Positions 28,783 to 41,130 of a stretch of 64,000 nucleotides of DNA are shown piece by piece. Position 1 is the first letter of the stretch; each line of letters starts with the position of its first letter. The stretch is from Glandiceps talaboti (taxonomy: Eukaryota > Hemichordata > Enteropneusta > Spengelidae), in contig NC_135565.1 of the NCBI RefSeq assembly GCF_964340395.1, positions 10,436,742-10,500,741 of the forward strand, in the 5' to 3' direction. The translations under genes and the position numbers were made by a program. Below the pieces are notes generated by a model that was not told where the DNA came from, did no database searches, and saw only the letters and a list, made by a program, of their open reading frames with translations.

Positions 28783-29146
28783 AGGTTAGGCTTAAAAAAA
28801 TTGTTTGGTTGCGGTTACCCGACCCTACCTAGTTTTTCACTGCGGACAATAAACGATTTACATATTCGAGAAAAAAAATAAAATCGACAAAATTGCGAAG
28901 TCTCGCCTAGAAAAATGGATGCGGAAACTTATAAAGACAGTATAAAACTGTTCTTTCAATCTGTAATGGCTGTACATCTGATGAGAAGAAACCAATAACA
29001 CAGAGACCATATGGAATTCAACGGTAAACATAACTACCTGAACTAGACACTCACACATGAAAAAATAGGAATAAAAAATCTAACTACCCCACCTAATCTA
29101 AAAGTGAGCGTAATCGGAACCAAACAATTTTATTTATTAGGCCCTA
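28783..29146. mobile_element. TIR element family A, copy 1 (both ends present)
   Basis: The left end carries AGGCTTAAAAAAATTGTTTG followed by GTTGCGGTTACCCGACC. The right end carries the inverted counterpart (CGGAACCAAACAATTTT then AGGCCC). The shared core is AAAATTGTTTGGTT(G/C)CG. The interior 28855-29005 matches, as reverse complement, 50450-50640, including CTGTAATGGCTGTACATCTG and AAACTGTTCT. Two copies in one window plus terminal inversion support a miniature DNA transposon. No reading frame in it is credible. Confidence 0.75.
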
Positions 29147-29577
29147 TTAAGGTACAATTTGTTGAAATTTGAAATCAATTTTAGATATCGGTTTATTTTT
29201 AAAGAAAGTTTTATTTGGAATTATTCTTTTTACAAATCACTGGGAATAAATTTGTTATTAAATACAGTCAATGTAAGGTAAATCATTTAATTTTTCCTAA
29301 AGATCGGTCAATTTTAATTTGTTAAGTGTTTGCTTTATTGCATGAAATGCCACAGGCCCAAAGAGCATGTTAAACTTGTTTGGAGAAAACAGAGCAAAAT
29401 AATTTTCAATTTAAACAATTTTGATTTTTCTTCTTCTAAGTTTTGTACACCTAATAGTCTCATGATTTCTTTTTATTTGGTAGTTGGTATTTTTACTTTA
29501 CCTCTTCTATATGTTCTGTTAGTTGATATAGTTTTACAAATGAAATCATGAAACCTGAAACAAAGCGCTCTCTTATC
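29147..29577. other. AT-rich non-coding stretch
   Basis: Nothing recognised. The 73-codon frame at 29330-29551 is hydrophobic but lacks any recognisable motif. Confidence 0.4.
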
Positions 29578-30145
29578 AGCATTGCTACATTTTATCGTCT
29601 GGCTGGACACAATCTTATCAACATTGCTACATTTTATTGTCTGGCTCGACACAATCTTACCAACGTTGCTACATTTTATCATCTGGCTCGACACAATCTT
29701 ATCAGCATAGCTACATTTATCATCTGGCTCGACACAATCTTATCAGCATAGCTACATTTTATCGTCTGGCTCGACACAATCTTATCAACATTGCTACATT
29801 TTATCGTCGCTCGACACAATCTTACCAACGTTGCTACATTTTATCATCTGGATCGACACAATCTTACCAACATTGCTACATTTTATCATCTGTTCGACAC
29901 AATCTTACCAACATTGCTACTACATTTTATCATCTGGCTCCACACAATCTTACCAACATTGCTACATTTTATCGTCTGGATCAACACAAATCAAAGTAAC
30001 AATGTTAGTTAGAATTTGTGTGGAGCCAGACGATAAAATGTAGCAATGTAGGTTAAAATAAAATGTAGCACTGTTGGTGAGGTCTTTTGTTGAGCCAGAG
30101 GGTAAAATGTAGCGATGTTTATAGTAAGATTTTTGTCAAGTCAGA
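29578..30145. repeat. 42-bp minisatellite with a head-to-head inversion
   Basis: Ten units of the form CATTGCTACATTTTATCGTC plus TGGCTCGACACAATCTTATCAA start at 29580, 29622, 29664, 29706, 29747, 29789, 29829, 29871, 29912 and 29957 (spacing 40-45, mostly 42). From about 30012 the same unit continues on the opposite strand for about three diverged copies. The junction can form a long hairpin. Frames reading ARHNL... are translations of the repeat. Confidence 0.95.
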
Positions 30146-30545
30146 CGACATTTTGTTTCAGGTCTCTTGCTTTTAATTGTATATTTCTTTAGTTGCTCTG
30201 AATTAAGAGATAACTCCGAGTTGCCAAATTTTCGCATAATTTACGGTTGTACGCTAGCTAATGTGAACAGACAAGGTACACATGTCATGGAGACTGATTG
30301 GTGACTTGTATTATTGCAACCCTGTGTCAGTTGGCGATGAGGCATAGAAAAGCAAATATCTTTCATATAATTTGTAAACTAATATTATTTGCTTACGTAG
30401 ATGAGGGCATATTAAATACACCATCTTTGTTCCGTTACCATAGCAACTGTAACATCTGCACAACTGATATCATATTTGAAATCAAAAGTACACATAGTTC
30501 GGCCTGACTTTCAGTCCGTCGTTCATCAGTCTGTCTGTCCGTTGG
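30146..30545. other. non-coding stretch, no supported gene
   Basis: Nothing recognised. Confidence 0.4.
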
Positions 30546-30618
30546 TTAGTCAGTCAGTCAGTCAGTCAGTCAATCAGTTAGTTAGTTAGTTAGTCAGTCA
30601 GTCAGTCAGTCAGTCAGT

Positions 30619-30659
<41 letters not shown>

Positions 30660-30812
30660 TGTATGTATGTATGTATGTATGTATGTATGTATGTATGTAT
30701 GTATGTATGTATGTATGTATGTATGTATGTGTGTGTATGTGTGTGTGCACTTGTATGTATGTATGTATGCATGTATGTATGTATGTATGTATGTATGAAT
30801 GTATGTATGAAT
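30546..30812. repeat. compound (GTCA)n / (GTTA)n / (TG)n / (ATGT)n microsatellite
   Basis: (GTCA)n with a (GTTA)n patch to 30619, (TG)n to about 30660, then (ATGT)n with TG and GC interruptions. Confidence 0.97.
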
Positions 30813-30823
30813 GTTTCTCTATA

Positions 30824-30874
30824 GATTGTTGATATTAGTAAGTATATTCATTCATAAATTTATCTGTCTGTTTG
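30824..30874 (+). repeat. conserved flank of (ATGT)n, copy 1
   Basis: The sequence AGATTGTTGATATTAGTA through TCATTCATAAAT to TATCTGTCTGTTTG is repeated at 36801-36852 with only a few changes. Both copies lie immediately 3' of an (ATGT)n tract, so the microsatellite is part of a dispersed or duplicated unit. Confidence 0.8.
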
Positions 30875-33733
30875 GAATCCATTTCACGTTAAAAATCGGA
30901 AATAAGTACGTGATAGTAATTCATTGCATGTCTGTGAAATGAAATGCATATTTGATGAGGATGTAGGGAGCAAACCGTAAACTTCTGATTGCACAGCGTC
31001 TCAGAGTAATCTGGTTTCGTGGCAATTCAAGCGAAATCCCGAATAAGTTGACTGTGGACAATGTGTAGATGTAATTAACTTGATCGGCGAGATATTGTTC
31101 ATTGCATGAAAAGAGACAAGAAATATGGTGAATTTAAAAAAAACCACCAGGCCATGCAATGGACGTTGCAGTAGTAAATTACATTGTGTTGGCGATGACG
31201 GATTATTACCAGTATGCAAGATTGGCCGGTATTACACAAGTCACAGTATACACTGGGTGATCTGTTCGGAATCAGTTAGATTATAATCGAATAGTTTTTT
31301 TACGGGTTCAAGAATCGGGAAGACTTTTTAATACCCAATCTACCAGTCTGCTTGTAACCCCTCCCACCCTCGACTCTCCACACTAATTTCAAATTGATGA
31401 AAAATATTAGATTACTTAATTGTATGTTGCGAAAAATGAGGAGGAAATGATGTATTCTAGTCAATGAAACTGTGCCGTGTTATTGCCTTATCTGAGTAAC
31501 TCAACAAAGTTGTAAACATCCGACACAATCAAACTTCTAACTTGATAAAAATAAAATTATCCGATTCAAGCAGGTTGGCTTTATTTGTTTTGTATTGTCA
31601 TTTATCGTCTTATCGCTGGCAGTCTCATGCTCTTAATCACCCAGTGTTATTTCGTCGATTAAATGTGTAGTGAAAACTGCTCACTGTGTATACATCATTG
31701 TAATGAATCAACATACCGTGCATGAGCGAGCGAGCGAGCGAGCGAACGAACGAGCTGCATGGTCGCTGCATGCCATGGCTGATCGAAGCCCACTAGATGC
31801 AACGCTGGTTCGTTTCTCCCACTTAATTAGCCGTGATCAATGGGAGAGGAAATACATTCATATGGCTAAAGCAAGCCAAGTGAAGAAAGCTGTCCTTCTC
31901 GATTCGTTTTTTTCTAGGTTTATTGGTGCAAAAACAGAAGGAGACAAACATGTCTACTCAGCTGTAAAACGATAGACCAACTATATAAATGATAAGAGAG
32001 AGAGACACACACAACATTTTAGTCTTGTAGCTTGACTAACTCACTGGTGGTTGAATGCTTGATAAGGATTTGGGGTTTAATATTTCCGCTTTCATAACGT
32101 TGAAAACATCACTACCAATGAAGCCCTCCACCCGAAGAGGCTTACAACACACGTGCGATTGATCGAATTGTGCTATATTACCTGGGATACATACGACTTC
32201 GCTTCAAGGGACAAGTGACAGAAAAGTCATCGCTAAAAAGTTGACTATCTACAATATGCCATACACTGACAGTACCAGTGACGTCAGACTAACGGTCGTT
32301 CAGAAATTTGGAACTAGGGGATTTCATCTGTATCGTTTCTATTGAAGGACTGGGAGTTTTGTTGTGTGATGTATGTTATGACGGCATCAACGGCACGGTT
32401 GCTAAAACACGGTCTGACTATATCTACTTAGGTCGACACTTCATCGCCCCGGTCACACGCTGTTGTACAACTCATCTCTCACATCGAAAAGAAAGGGTAT
32501 CGTTGCACAAAGCACTCCGGATTAATACGATTTATTAAAAATATTTGAATCGTTCATAAGCTAGGTTTTGCTTAGCGATGCTCACTTGATCAGAATGGTA
32601 CGAAACAAGGGAGTTTGTGTTTACCATAGGGAGCCTACTGAACCTAAGGCTAGCAGTGTCGGTGGAACTATGTGTGACAAATAGTGTACCATGGCACCTA
32701 CGTAACAACGGCCTTCAGATCGCCATCAAAGCAGAAAACGAATGCAATTTTGGAAATTCTACCCTCCAACTCTTGTTGATGGCCGAAATGAGGCATTGTG
32801 ATACAAACAGCTGACTGCATGCGATCCGGAGTAAGGACAGATAAAATGAACGCTAGCTGAGCGACCGCAGAGGGACTGCGGTATAGGCGGAGAGCGGTAT
32901 TGGGTGTCATCATCCACGATGTAGTGTAACACAATTCAACAATGTCACTTATGAATAATAATGCCCTAACAATGAAAACGATATTGGATGAAATTCGACA
33001 CAACGCCATAGCATTTATGAATTGATAGTGTTAATGAAAATCACACAGTATCAGTCCGTACACGTGAACAACGTCGTGCAATGAAATCCCCTTGGAGTGA
33101 AAACCCTTTTCTAATTGTATTATTTAATCATTCAAAGCATTATGCTACAAATCAACAATGTGAAAATTAAGATTAATTTATTTCTAACTTGTATACATCA
33201 TCCTATGTGCATTTCAGTGTTTTTTCATATTATTAGAAATTGAAACATTTGTGTTGGCTTTGTGTCTCACTACCTATCGCTTACGTTTGTTGTTATAGTA
33301 ACGGGAAAATGATAGAAAATGTAGATTAACCAGACGCTTTTCGTATAATATTCGATGCGTACCAAATTAAAAATAATCAATGAAATCAGAAAACGTTTAT
33401 GTTTGTAATAAACGCAAATTGCGAAACTTAAAATCCTTAGATTGGCATTTTTTTAATTTCCCTGGATGAAATATACTTGTCATAACAATTTCAAATATCG
33501 GAATTTTGTCATTTTTACCATTTGTCCTTGGCGAACATTTCTGTAAAAAGGCTGGCAACAGAGTTATCGCATTTCGATTATAACCACTATTGTACACTCG
33601 ATATATTGTGGACCGTTTGTAAACAAACTTATTTGTAAACAAACTTATTTTATCTGTTGACATATTTAATGAACTTCTAAAAATATTACAATACTTTTTT
33701 TCATATCGTTAAGTTTATGAAAGTAGTTATTTT
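30875..33733. other. non-coding stretch, no supported gene
   Basis: (GAGC)n at 31727-31755. A full CRE palindrome TGACGTCA at 32279-32286. A 101-codon plus frame at 31670-31975 runs through the GAGC repeat (ERASERANERA) and has no recognised domain. Frames at 32308-32538 and 32698-33009 likewise. Confidence 0.45.
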
Positions 33734-33734
33734 T

Positions 33735-33805
<71 letters not shown>

Positions 33806-33833
33806 GTCTTTCTGTCTGTCTACTAATTATGTT

Positions 33834-33894
<61 letters not shown>

Positions 33895-34090
33895 AAATTG
33901 ACCTTTTTGCTATAACCATCTCATGAATTTTTGTGTCTGTCTATAAGTTATCAATTTTTGCGTTAACCAGATCTCATGAATTGTGTAAGAAAAAAAACTA
34001 TAATAGTTTTTCTTTTTCTTTTTTCCCCTTTTTAAAAAACATATAACAACTTTATGAAAGTAATTATTTTTTGTGTTTGTAAGCAGACTT
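33734..34090. repeat. interrupted (CTGT)n microsatellite with duplicated flanks
   Basis: (CTGT)n tracts at 33736-33822 and 33837-33894. Flanking motifs recur: TTTATGAAAGTAGTTATTTT before the first tract and TTTATGAAAGTAATTATTTT near 34050; and CATCTCATGAATTTTTGTG / GATCTCATGAATTGTG near 33918 and 33970. The microsatellite expanded inside an older tandem duplication. Confidence 0.8.
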
Positions 34091-34240
34091 TTTGGCTGTA
34101 AAAACTGATGATTTTGAACGAAAACATTAGAACCCCTTGTTTATTTGATAAGTTTGTAAAAGTATTCCATTCCTTTCTCATTTCTAAAGTGACTAACTAC
34201 ATTCAGCCAAACCTCGGTAAAACTTTCTTCTTGGGGTCTA

Positions 34241-34241
<1 letters not shown>

Positions 34242-34327
<86 letters not shown>

Positions 34328-34334
34328 TCTTTCA

Positions 34335-34394
<60 letters not shown>

Positions 34395-34406
34395 CGCTGT
34401 CTCTCG

Positions 34407-34439
<33 letters not shown>
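34242..34439. repeat. (CT)n microsatellite, ~200 bp, lightly interrupted
   Basis: About 95 CT units with a few CCCTCT, TTCACT and CGCTGT interruptions. Confidence 0.98.
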
Positions 34440-34443
<4 letters not shown>

Positions 34444-36573
34444 CGAACATACACATGGTTTACAGTGTGTTTGCTCGTCGTGTTATGAAAGGGAAGTAAT
34501 ACACTAAATATGAATTGTTCGCTACACTTCCTCTGACGCGTACTGATGTAAAGTAAATGTTGTAATAGTGGACTGTTTTGATGACATTTTGCTTAAATTA
34601 AATATGAGAACATCAACGTTACTATGGCAACATGTCAGTGTCAACATCCTATAATTTATATCTAAATTTGGACAGAAGTCTGATGTCAAAACTTAAATTT
34701 CGGATGACAAGAATTTTTTTTGAGGGGGGGGGGGGTTCGACCAAAATAAGTTTTTGTTTCGAGCAGATTTTTCTCAAGGCTATACCCTTTTTGAGTGCAT
34801 TTTACATATGTTTGAATTAAATTAAAAAAACAAGAGAAAAATATCACAGAAGAGAATGTCGGTATTCATATTTTTCCAGCGTGAATGTGCAATAAAATGT
34901 ATTTTATTCTTTTTACATAGTAGCCCTGTGTTTTAATAACAAACAATCCTACATGATTTTGAAGGTAAACTATTGTCATCAAAGTCTGAAAAAAAATTCG
35001 ATTTTAGCAAATTTGTCCGAATTGCAAATTTGTCCGAATTGGGGAAGGGGGGGGGGGGGGGTTGAGGTAAAACTTAAAGAATCAATTTCTATACCTGACA
35101 TCGATCATTTAAGTGACGTCATCCCTACGGTCCTACATAGTGGAATTATCAGAAAGGAAAAACCATGACGTCATCTCTTGAAATACTGTATTATTTGAAA
35201 TCAATAATGACAAAAAAAATCGCAACTTTGAAACAAACGCAAGACCCTGACCAAGTTAGATCATGACATTTTAACATTTCAGCAGGTTTCATTACAAATA
35301 ATGACGTCATGTCTTATTTAACCCAATTACAGGGAATACCATAACTAACTATTTTAATGTAATCACCTGCACATTTTGTACAATATTTGACCTTTGACCG
35401 TAGGGGTCATAACAGGTATTCAGAGTCATTGAGCAAACACGATCCGTGTTATATCAATTTCTCTGACGTTAACTCACACTTCTAGCTCGTGATTGGTTCC
35501 AGAAGTAGACACTAATTTGTCTGAGAGGAAATACATGTATATAGCTTTCTCTCCACTCCTTGGCAAATTTGCTCAACCTAAATGTCACAGAGGCGAGTTC
35601 AATAATTCGCAGCCTGAAAAATTTCTTAGTTTCTTTTCAAACGCAGACAACATTTCAATAATTCACCAAGTAGGTTTTGTCTTCAAATTGGAAAACTCGT
35701 GTCGTTTTAAAAGTAAACCTCCGAGAAATAAGGCCTGAAACTTGTCTAAATCTGGGTAAAATGGATCGTAAATTGGTATTGGATAAGAAAGGATAAACTT
35801 TATATTAACGCGTGCAGTTATGATTACATTAGAGCTGGGTTACTAAGATAGAGTGATTTAAACACATGCAAGGGCTTATCTCATGGAGTGCGCTTCAGTG
35901 GGTTTACAGTAAATTCCCAACCCGATACGTTGATAGAGATTGATTCATCTCTTTAGTCCACGGTTGGTAAGACGCTGTTCGTGGAGTGAGTAATTACGAG
36001 TTCTTCTGCCTGACTGCCAACGCGAGACTCGTACGAGTCACAACGCAGCTGGGGTAGGGCATTATTACACTAAGCACACGAGCCGAGTTAATTCGCCAGA
36101 AGTTCGATGAATCAGCAGCGCGGCTAATTAGTTGTTTTTCATTCCAAGTAGGGGAACCTACTCACCACGGCATCACCTATAGACATTTGTATTATTTTTT
36201 TGGGCAAAACTTTTATCCCTCCATTGTGTATGACTCCGGACTACAATATGAATAAATTATGCGTATATTAATTCGATGGAAACAAACTCACATTTTTTTT
36301 AATATTCATGAAATCGTCGAGAAATTTTGTAGGACTTGCAGTCAACTATTAGTATTAGTCAGGGAGGAATGTGTTGAATTTTACAAGGAGGTTGTTTGTT
36401 CATTTCCTGTGCATTAGTTGCTTGATAGATCCGATGTGCCAATCATGTCTCAAACATCTCTATTGCATTATTTATCACCTTGCTATCCAACAATCACAAG
36501 ACTCACGTTGTAACTTCATAGGCCTACAGCTGATAGTTGTATACACAGAAATATGCTCACATATAGTTTCGAC
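34440..36573. other. non-coding stretch with CRE cluster and poly(G) runs
   Basis: G runs at 34725-34736 and 35047-35060. A 17-bp direct duplication (GCAAATTTGTCCGAATT) at 35006-35040. Three CRE palindromes at 35114, 35166 and 35302. A DR1-like site at 35387-35400. 35930-36140 is relatively GC-rich, with an ACTCGTACGAGT palindrome and two TAATTA-type cores. No gene was recognised. Confidence 0.5.
35114..35309. promoter_or_regulatory. cluster of three perfect CRE palindromes
   Basis: TGACGTCA occurs at 35114-35121, 35166-35173 and 35302-35309. This is the full consensus bound by CREB/ATF-type bZIP factors. There is no gene nearby to regulate, so this is a motif observation only. Confidence 0.3.
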
Positions 36574-36796
36574 GATGTATGTATGTATGTATGTATGTAT
36601 GTATGTATGTATGTATGTATGTATGTATGTATGTATGTATGTATGTATGTATGTATGTATGTATGTGTGTATGTGTGTGTGTGTGTGTGCGTATGTATGT
36701 ATGTATGTATGTATGTATGTATGTATGTATGTATGTATGTATGTATGTATGTATGTATGTATGTATGTATGTATGTATGTATGTATGTATGTATGT
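36574..36796. repeat. (ATGT)n microsatellite, ~220 bp
   Basis: About 55 tetramers with a central GTGTGTGTGCG interruption. Met-Tyr-Val-Cys and Thr-Tyr-Ile-His frames are artefacts. Confidence 0.98.
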
Positions 36797-36800
36797 GCAT

Positions 36801-36852
36801 AAATTGTTGATATTAGTAGGTGTAATCATTCATAAATGTATCTGTCTGTTTG
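36801..36852 (+). repeat. conserved flank of (ATGT)n, copy 2
   Basis: Near-identical to 30824-30874: ATTGTTGATATTAGTA, TCATTCATAAAT and TATCTGTCTGTTTG occur in the same order and spacing, again directly after (ATGT)n. Confidence 0.8.
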
Positions 36853-37321
36853 AGTTAAACAATATATATATATATATATACACACACACTAATATACAAA
36901 CCCTACTACAACGCCAAAAACACAATTATGGTAACATTAGTAAAATAAATCGTTTCGCTTCGCTTGCGAAGGGCATCCACCTCCTTTGAAACGAGTGACA
37001 AATTTAACAGCTCACTTCTCATAACTTGACACTCTCCTTTAATGTGTGAACACTCGGTAAAGTGTATCTTTCCAGAAAGAAAACTGACAGAGAACACAGC
37101 TTTCTTGAAGTGTGTGTGGAAAAGGTTTGGTAGAAATCGTGGACTGTGAACTGCGTGCAGCATTTAATGTTATTATGGTCCTCTGGGAGAATGAAGCCAG
37201 TATCGGCAACAATTATGAACACGAAGGGCAATTAATCCATACATGCGTAATAATAAGGAGACCAATTTGGATGTTATTATTATCGTTGGTAGACTCAGAC
37301 ACAACACATGTACATTAAATT
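36853..37321. other. short non-coding spacer before the satellite
   Basis: (TA)n/(CA)n at 36862-36890. The 68-codon plus frame at 37112-37318 has no domain. Confidence 0.45.
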
Positions 37322-40202
37322 TAGCAGTGTTATGATAGACAGTATAGACTACGTATATAAAATTAGTAGTGTTAATATATCCACTATAGACTATGTATAT
37401 CAGTTTAGTAGTGTTAGTATAGTCAGTATAGACTATGTATATTATTTTAGTAGTGTTAGTAAAGTCAGTATAGACTATGTATATTAGTTTAGTAGTGTTA
37501 GTAAAGTCAGTATAGACTATGTATATTAGTTTAGTAGTGTTAGTATAGTCAGTATAGACTATGTATATTAGTTTAATAGTGTTAGTAAAGTCAGTATATA
37601 CTATGTATATTAGTTTAATAGTGTTAGTAAAGTCAGTATAGACTATGTATATTAGTTTAGTAGTGTTAGTAAAGTCAGTATAGACTATGTATATTAGTTT
37701 AATAGTGTTAGTAAAGTCAGTATAGACTATGTATATTAGTTTAGTAGTGTTAGTAAAGTCAGTATAGACTATGTATATTAGTTTAGTAGTGTTAATAAAG
37801 TCAGTATAGACTATGTATATTAGTTTAATAGTGTTAGTAAAGTCAGTATAGACTATGTATATTAGTTTAGTAGTGTTAGTAAAGTCAGTATAGACTATGT
37901 ATATTAGATTAATAGTGTTAGTATAGTCAGTATAGACTATGTATATTAGTTTAGTAGTGTTAGTAAAGTCAGTATAGACTATGTATATTAGTTTAGTAGT
38001 GTTGATAAAGTCAGTATAGACTATGTATATTAGTTTAGTAATGTTAGTAAAGTCAGTATAGACTATGTATATTAGTTTAGTAGTGTTAGTATAGTCAGTA
38101 TAGACTATGTATATTAGTTTAGTAGTGTTAGTAAAGTCAGTATAGACTATGTATATTAGTGTAGTAGTGTTAGTAAAGCCAGTATAGACTATGTATATTA
38201 GTTTAGTAGTCTTAGTATAGTCAGTATAGACTATGTATATTAGTTTAGTAGTGTTAGTAAAGTCAGTATAGACTATGTATATTAGTTTAATAGTGTTAGT
38301 ATAGTCAGTATAGACTATGTATATTAGTTTAATAGTGTTAGTATAGTCAGTATAGACTATGTATATTAGTTTAATAGTGTTAGTATAGTCAGTATAGACT
38401 ATGTATATTAGTTTAGTAGTGTTAGTAAAGTCAGTATAGACTATGTATATTAGTTTAGTAGTGTTAGTAAAGTCAGTATAGACTATGTATATTAGTTTAA
38501 TAGTGTTAGTAAAGTCAGTATAGACTATGTATATTAGTTTAGTAGTGTTAGTAAAGTCAGTATAGACTATGTATATTAGTTTAGTAGTGTTAATAAAGTC
38601 AGTATAGACTATGTATATTAGTTTAATAGTGTTAGTAAAGTCAGTATAGACTATGTATATTAGTTTAGTAGTGTTAGTAAAGTCAGTATAGACTATGTAT
38701 ATTAGATTAATAGTGTTAGTATAGTCAGTATAGACTATGTATATTAGTTTAGTAGTGTTAGTAAAGTCAGTATAGACTATGTATATTAGTTTAGTAGTGT
38801 TGATAAAGTCAGTATAGACTATGTATATTAGTTTAGTAATGTTAGTAAAGTCAGTATAGACTATGTATATTAGTTTAGTAGTGTTAGTATAGTCAGTATA
38901 GACTATGTATATTAGTTTAGTAGTGTTAGTAAAGTCAGTATAGACTATGTATATTAGTGTAGTAGTGTTAGTAAAGCCAGTATAGACTATGTATATTAGT
39001 TTAGTAGTCTTAGTATAGTCAGTATAGACTATGTATATTAGTTTAGTAGTGTTAGTAAAGTCAGTATAGACTATGTATATTAGTTTAATAGTGTTAGTAT
39101 AGTCAGTATAGACTATGTATATTAGTTTAATAGTGTTAGTATAGTCAGTATAGACTATGTATATTAGTTTAATAGTGTTAGTATAGTCAGTATAGACTAT
39201 GTATATTAGTTTAGTGGTGTTAGTAAAGTCAGTATAGACTATGTATATTAGTTTAATAGTGTTAGTATAGTCAGTATAGACTATGTATATTAGTTTAGTA
39301 GTGTTAGTAAAGTCAGTATAGACTATGTATATTAGTTTAGTAGTGTTAGTAAAGTCAGTATAGACTATGTATATTAGTTTAGTAGTGTTAATAAAGTCAG
39401 TATAGACTATGTATATTAGTTTAGTAGTGTTAGTAAAGTCAGTATAGACTATGTATATTAGTTTAGTAGTGTTAGTAAAGCCAGTATAGACTATGTATAT
39501 TAGTTTAGTAGTGTTAGTATAGTCAGTATAGACTATGTATATTAGTTTAGTAGTGTTAGTAAAGTCAGTATAGACTATGTATATTAGTTTAATAGTGTTA
39601 GTAAAGTCAGTATAGACTATGTATATTAGTTTAGTAGTGTTAGTATAGTCAGTATAGACTATGTATATTAGTTTAGTAGTGTTAGTAAAGTCAGTATAGA
39701 CTATGTATATTAGTTTAGTAGTGTTAGTAAAGTCAGTATAGACTATATATATTAGTTTAGTAGTGTTAGTATAGTCAGTATAGACTATGTATATTAGTTT
39801 AGTAGTGTTAGTAAATTCAGTATAGACTATGTATATTAGTTTAGTAGTGTTAGTAAATTCAGTATAGACTATGTATATTAGTTTAGTAGTGTTAGTATAG
39901 TCACTATAGACTATGTAAATTAGTTTAGTAGTGTTAGTAAAGTCAGTACAGACTATGTATATTAGTTTAGTAGTGTTAGTAAAGTCAGTATAGACTATGT
40001 ATATTAGTTTAATAGTGTTAGTAAAGTCAGTATAGACTATGCATATTAGTTTAGTAGTGTTAGTATAGTCAGTATAGACTATGTATATTAGTTTAGTAGT
40101 GTTAGTAAAGTCAGTATAGACTATGTATATTAGTTTAGTAGTGTTAGTAAAGTCAGTATAGACTATGTATATTAGTTTAGTAGTGTTAGTAAAGCCAGTA
40201 TT
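37322..40202. repeat. 42-bp satellite array, ~68 copies
   Basis: The unit is TAGACTATGTATATTAGTTT plus AGTAGTGTTAGTAAAGTCAGTA (42 bp). The first two units are diverged, and the last ends abruptly in AGTATTTTAGGTCC at 40202. Two sites segregate throughout: AGTAG/AATAG and TAAAG/TATAG. Rare diagnostic variants (GATTAATAG, GTTGATAAAG, AGTAATG, GTGTAGTAG, GTCTTAG) mark an internal 798-bp duplication. It is a non-coding satellite with stop codons in every frame. Confidence 0.98.
37640..39235. repeat. higher-order repeat: 798-bp block (19 units) duplicated
   Basis: Five rare variants recur exactly 798 bp apart: GTTAATAAAG at 37791 and 38589; GATTAATAG at 37907 and 38705; GTTGATAAAG at 38001 and 38799; ATGTTAG (after AGTA) at 38041 and 38839; GTAGTAGTGT at 38161 and 38959. 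798 is 19 x 42. The order of the AGTAG/AATAG and TAAAG/TATAG variants also matches across the two blocks. Boundaries are approximate. Confidence 0.92.
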
Positions 40203-40499
40203 TTAGGTCCTCACCTGTTGTTTGGATGTTCTTCTCTTTTACACATATCTTGCTTTGAATGAAAGTAATTCTTGTTCAGCCATTCCTACTAGAGGTGATG
40301 TATCTTTAATATATCTGCATGATATTTTGTTACCAAATGTATTGATAGACTTTCCCTGATAATCGTCTACATCAAATATTTGCATATAATTAATTTTATA
40401 CAGGACACAGTAACAGCTATACACTCTTTTCACATTATTTTTGTCATATAGACAAATGTATGATCATTTACAGACGAGTTGAAACGATCTCTTTCGTTT
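40203..40499. other. spacer between satellite arrays
   Basis: Nothing recognised. Confidence 0.4.
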
Positions 40500-41130
40500 G
40501 GCGAATCAAATATGAGAAAGAAGATGGGCCTAAAAATAGCGAATATAGAGTGAACATGGCGAATATAGTGAAAATAGCGATTATCGAACGAAAGTAGCAA
40601 ATTAATAGTGATGTTTGCGATTATAGAGTGGAAATGGCGATTATAGAGTGAAAATAGCAAATATCGAGTGAGCTTTTGCGATTCTAATGTGATATGTGCA
40701 AATATAGAGCGACTATGGTATGAATATAGCGAACATAGAGGAATATAGAGTGAACATAGCGATGATCGAGCGTCTATAGCGGTTACAGCTCTGAGTGAAT
40801 ATAGGTGAATTAGCGCTTTAGTGAAGACAGCACATCGATCGAATATAGAGCTATCGAATATAGGGCTATCAAATATAGAGCACACGTAGAGCGAATGCAG
40901 AATGTCTTTAGCATATATAATGCAAATGCGAAAACGGTTATTTGATGAGATAGATAATTATAGATAATACAATTCCTAATAATATAAAATCGCCGACTTT
41001 TCGAATAAAAATTCTTCAACAAGTTGGCAGCAAGATAGTCATCAGCACACTACTGAACAATTGCAGGCAAAAACAGAGTAAATCTAGAATGGGCATTGCG
41101 AATATAGAGCTCTCGAGGCGAATGTAGGTA
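40500..41130. repeat. decayed ~20-bp minisatellite
   Basis: Units of the form GCGAATATAGAGTGAACATG, GCGATTATAGAGTGAAAATA and GCAAATATCGAGTGAGCTTT follow one another with a 18-21-bp period and growing divergence. Minus-strand frames reading IFDSPIFDSSIFD are translations of it. Confidence 0.8.

Noticed and set aside
29548-30043. Repeat proteins reading ARHNLTNIATFY
   Set aside because: The unit length of 42 bp keeps frames open; units vary in length (40-45) and break the frame, and the array inverts.
31670-31975. 101-codon frame with ERASERANERA and a basic C-terminus
   Set aside because: Its start passes through a (GAGC)n repeat and the rest has no recognisable domain; no good splice context.
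37322-40202. CRISPR-like regular array
   Set aside because: Units are contiguous with no unique spacers, and the genome is eukaryotic; it is a satellite.
40430-41022. Minus-strand frame with IFDSPIFDSSIFD repeats
   Set aside because: Translation of the decayed ~20-bp minisatellite.
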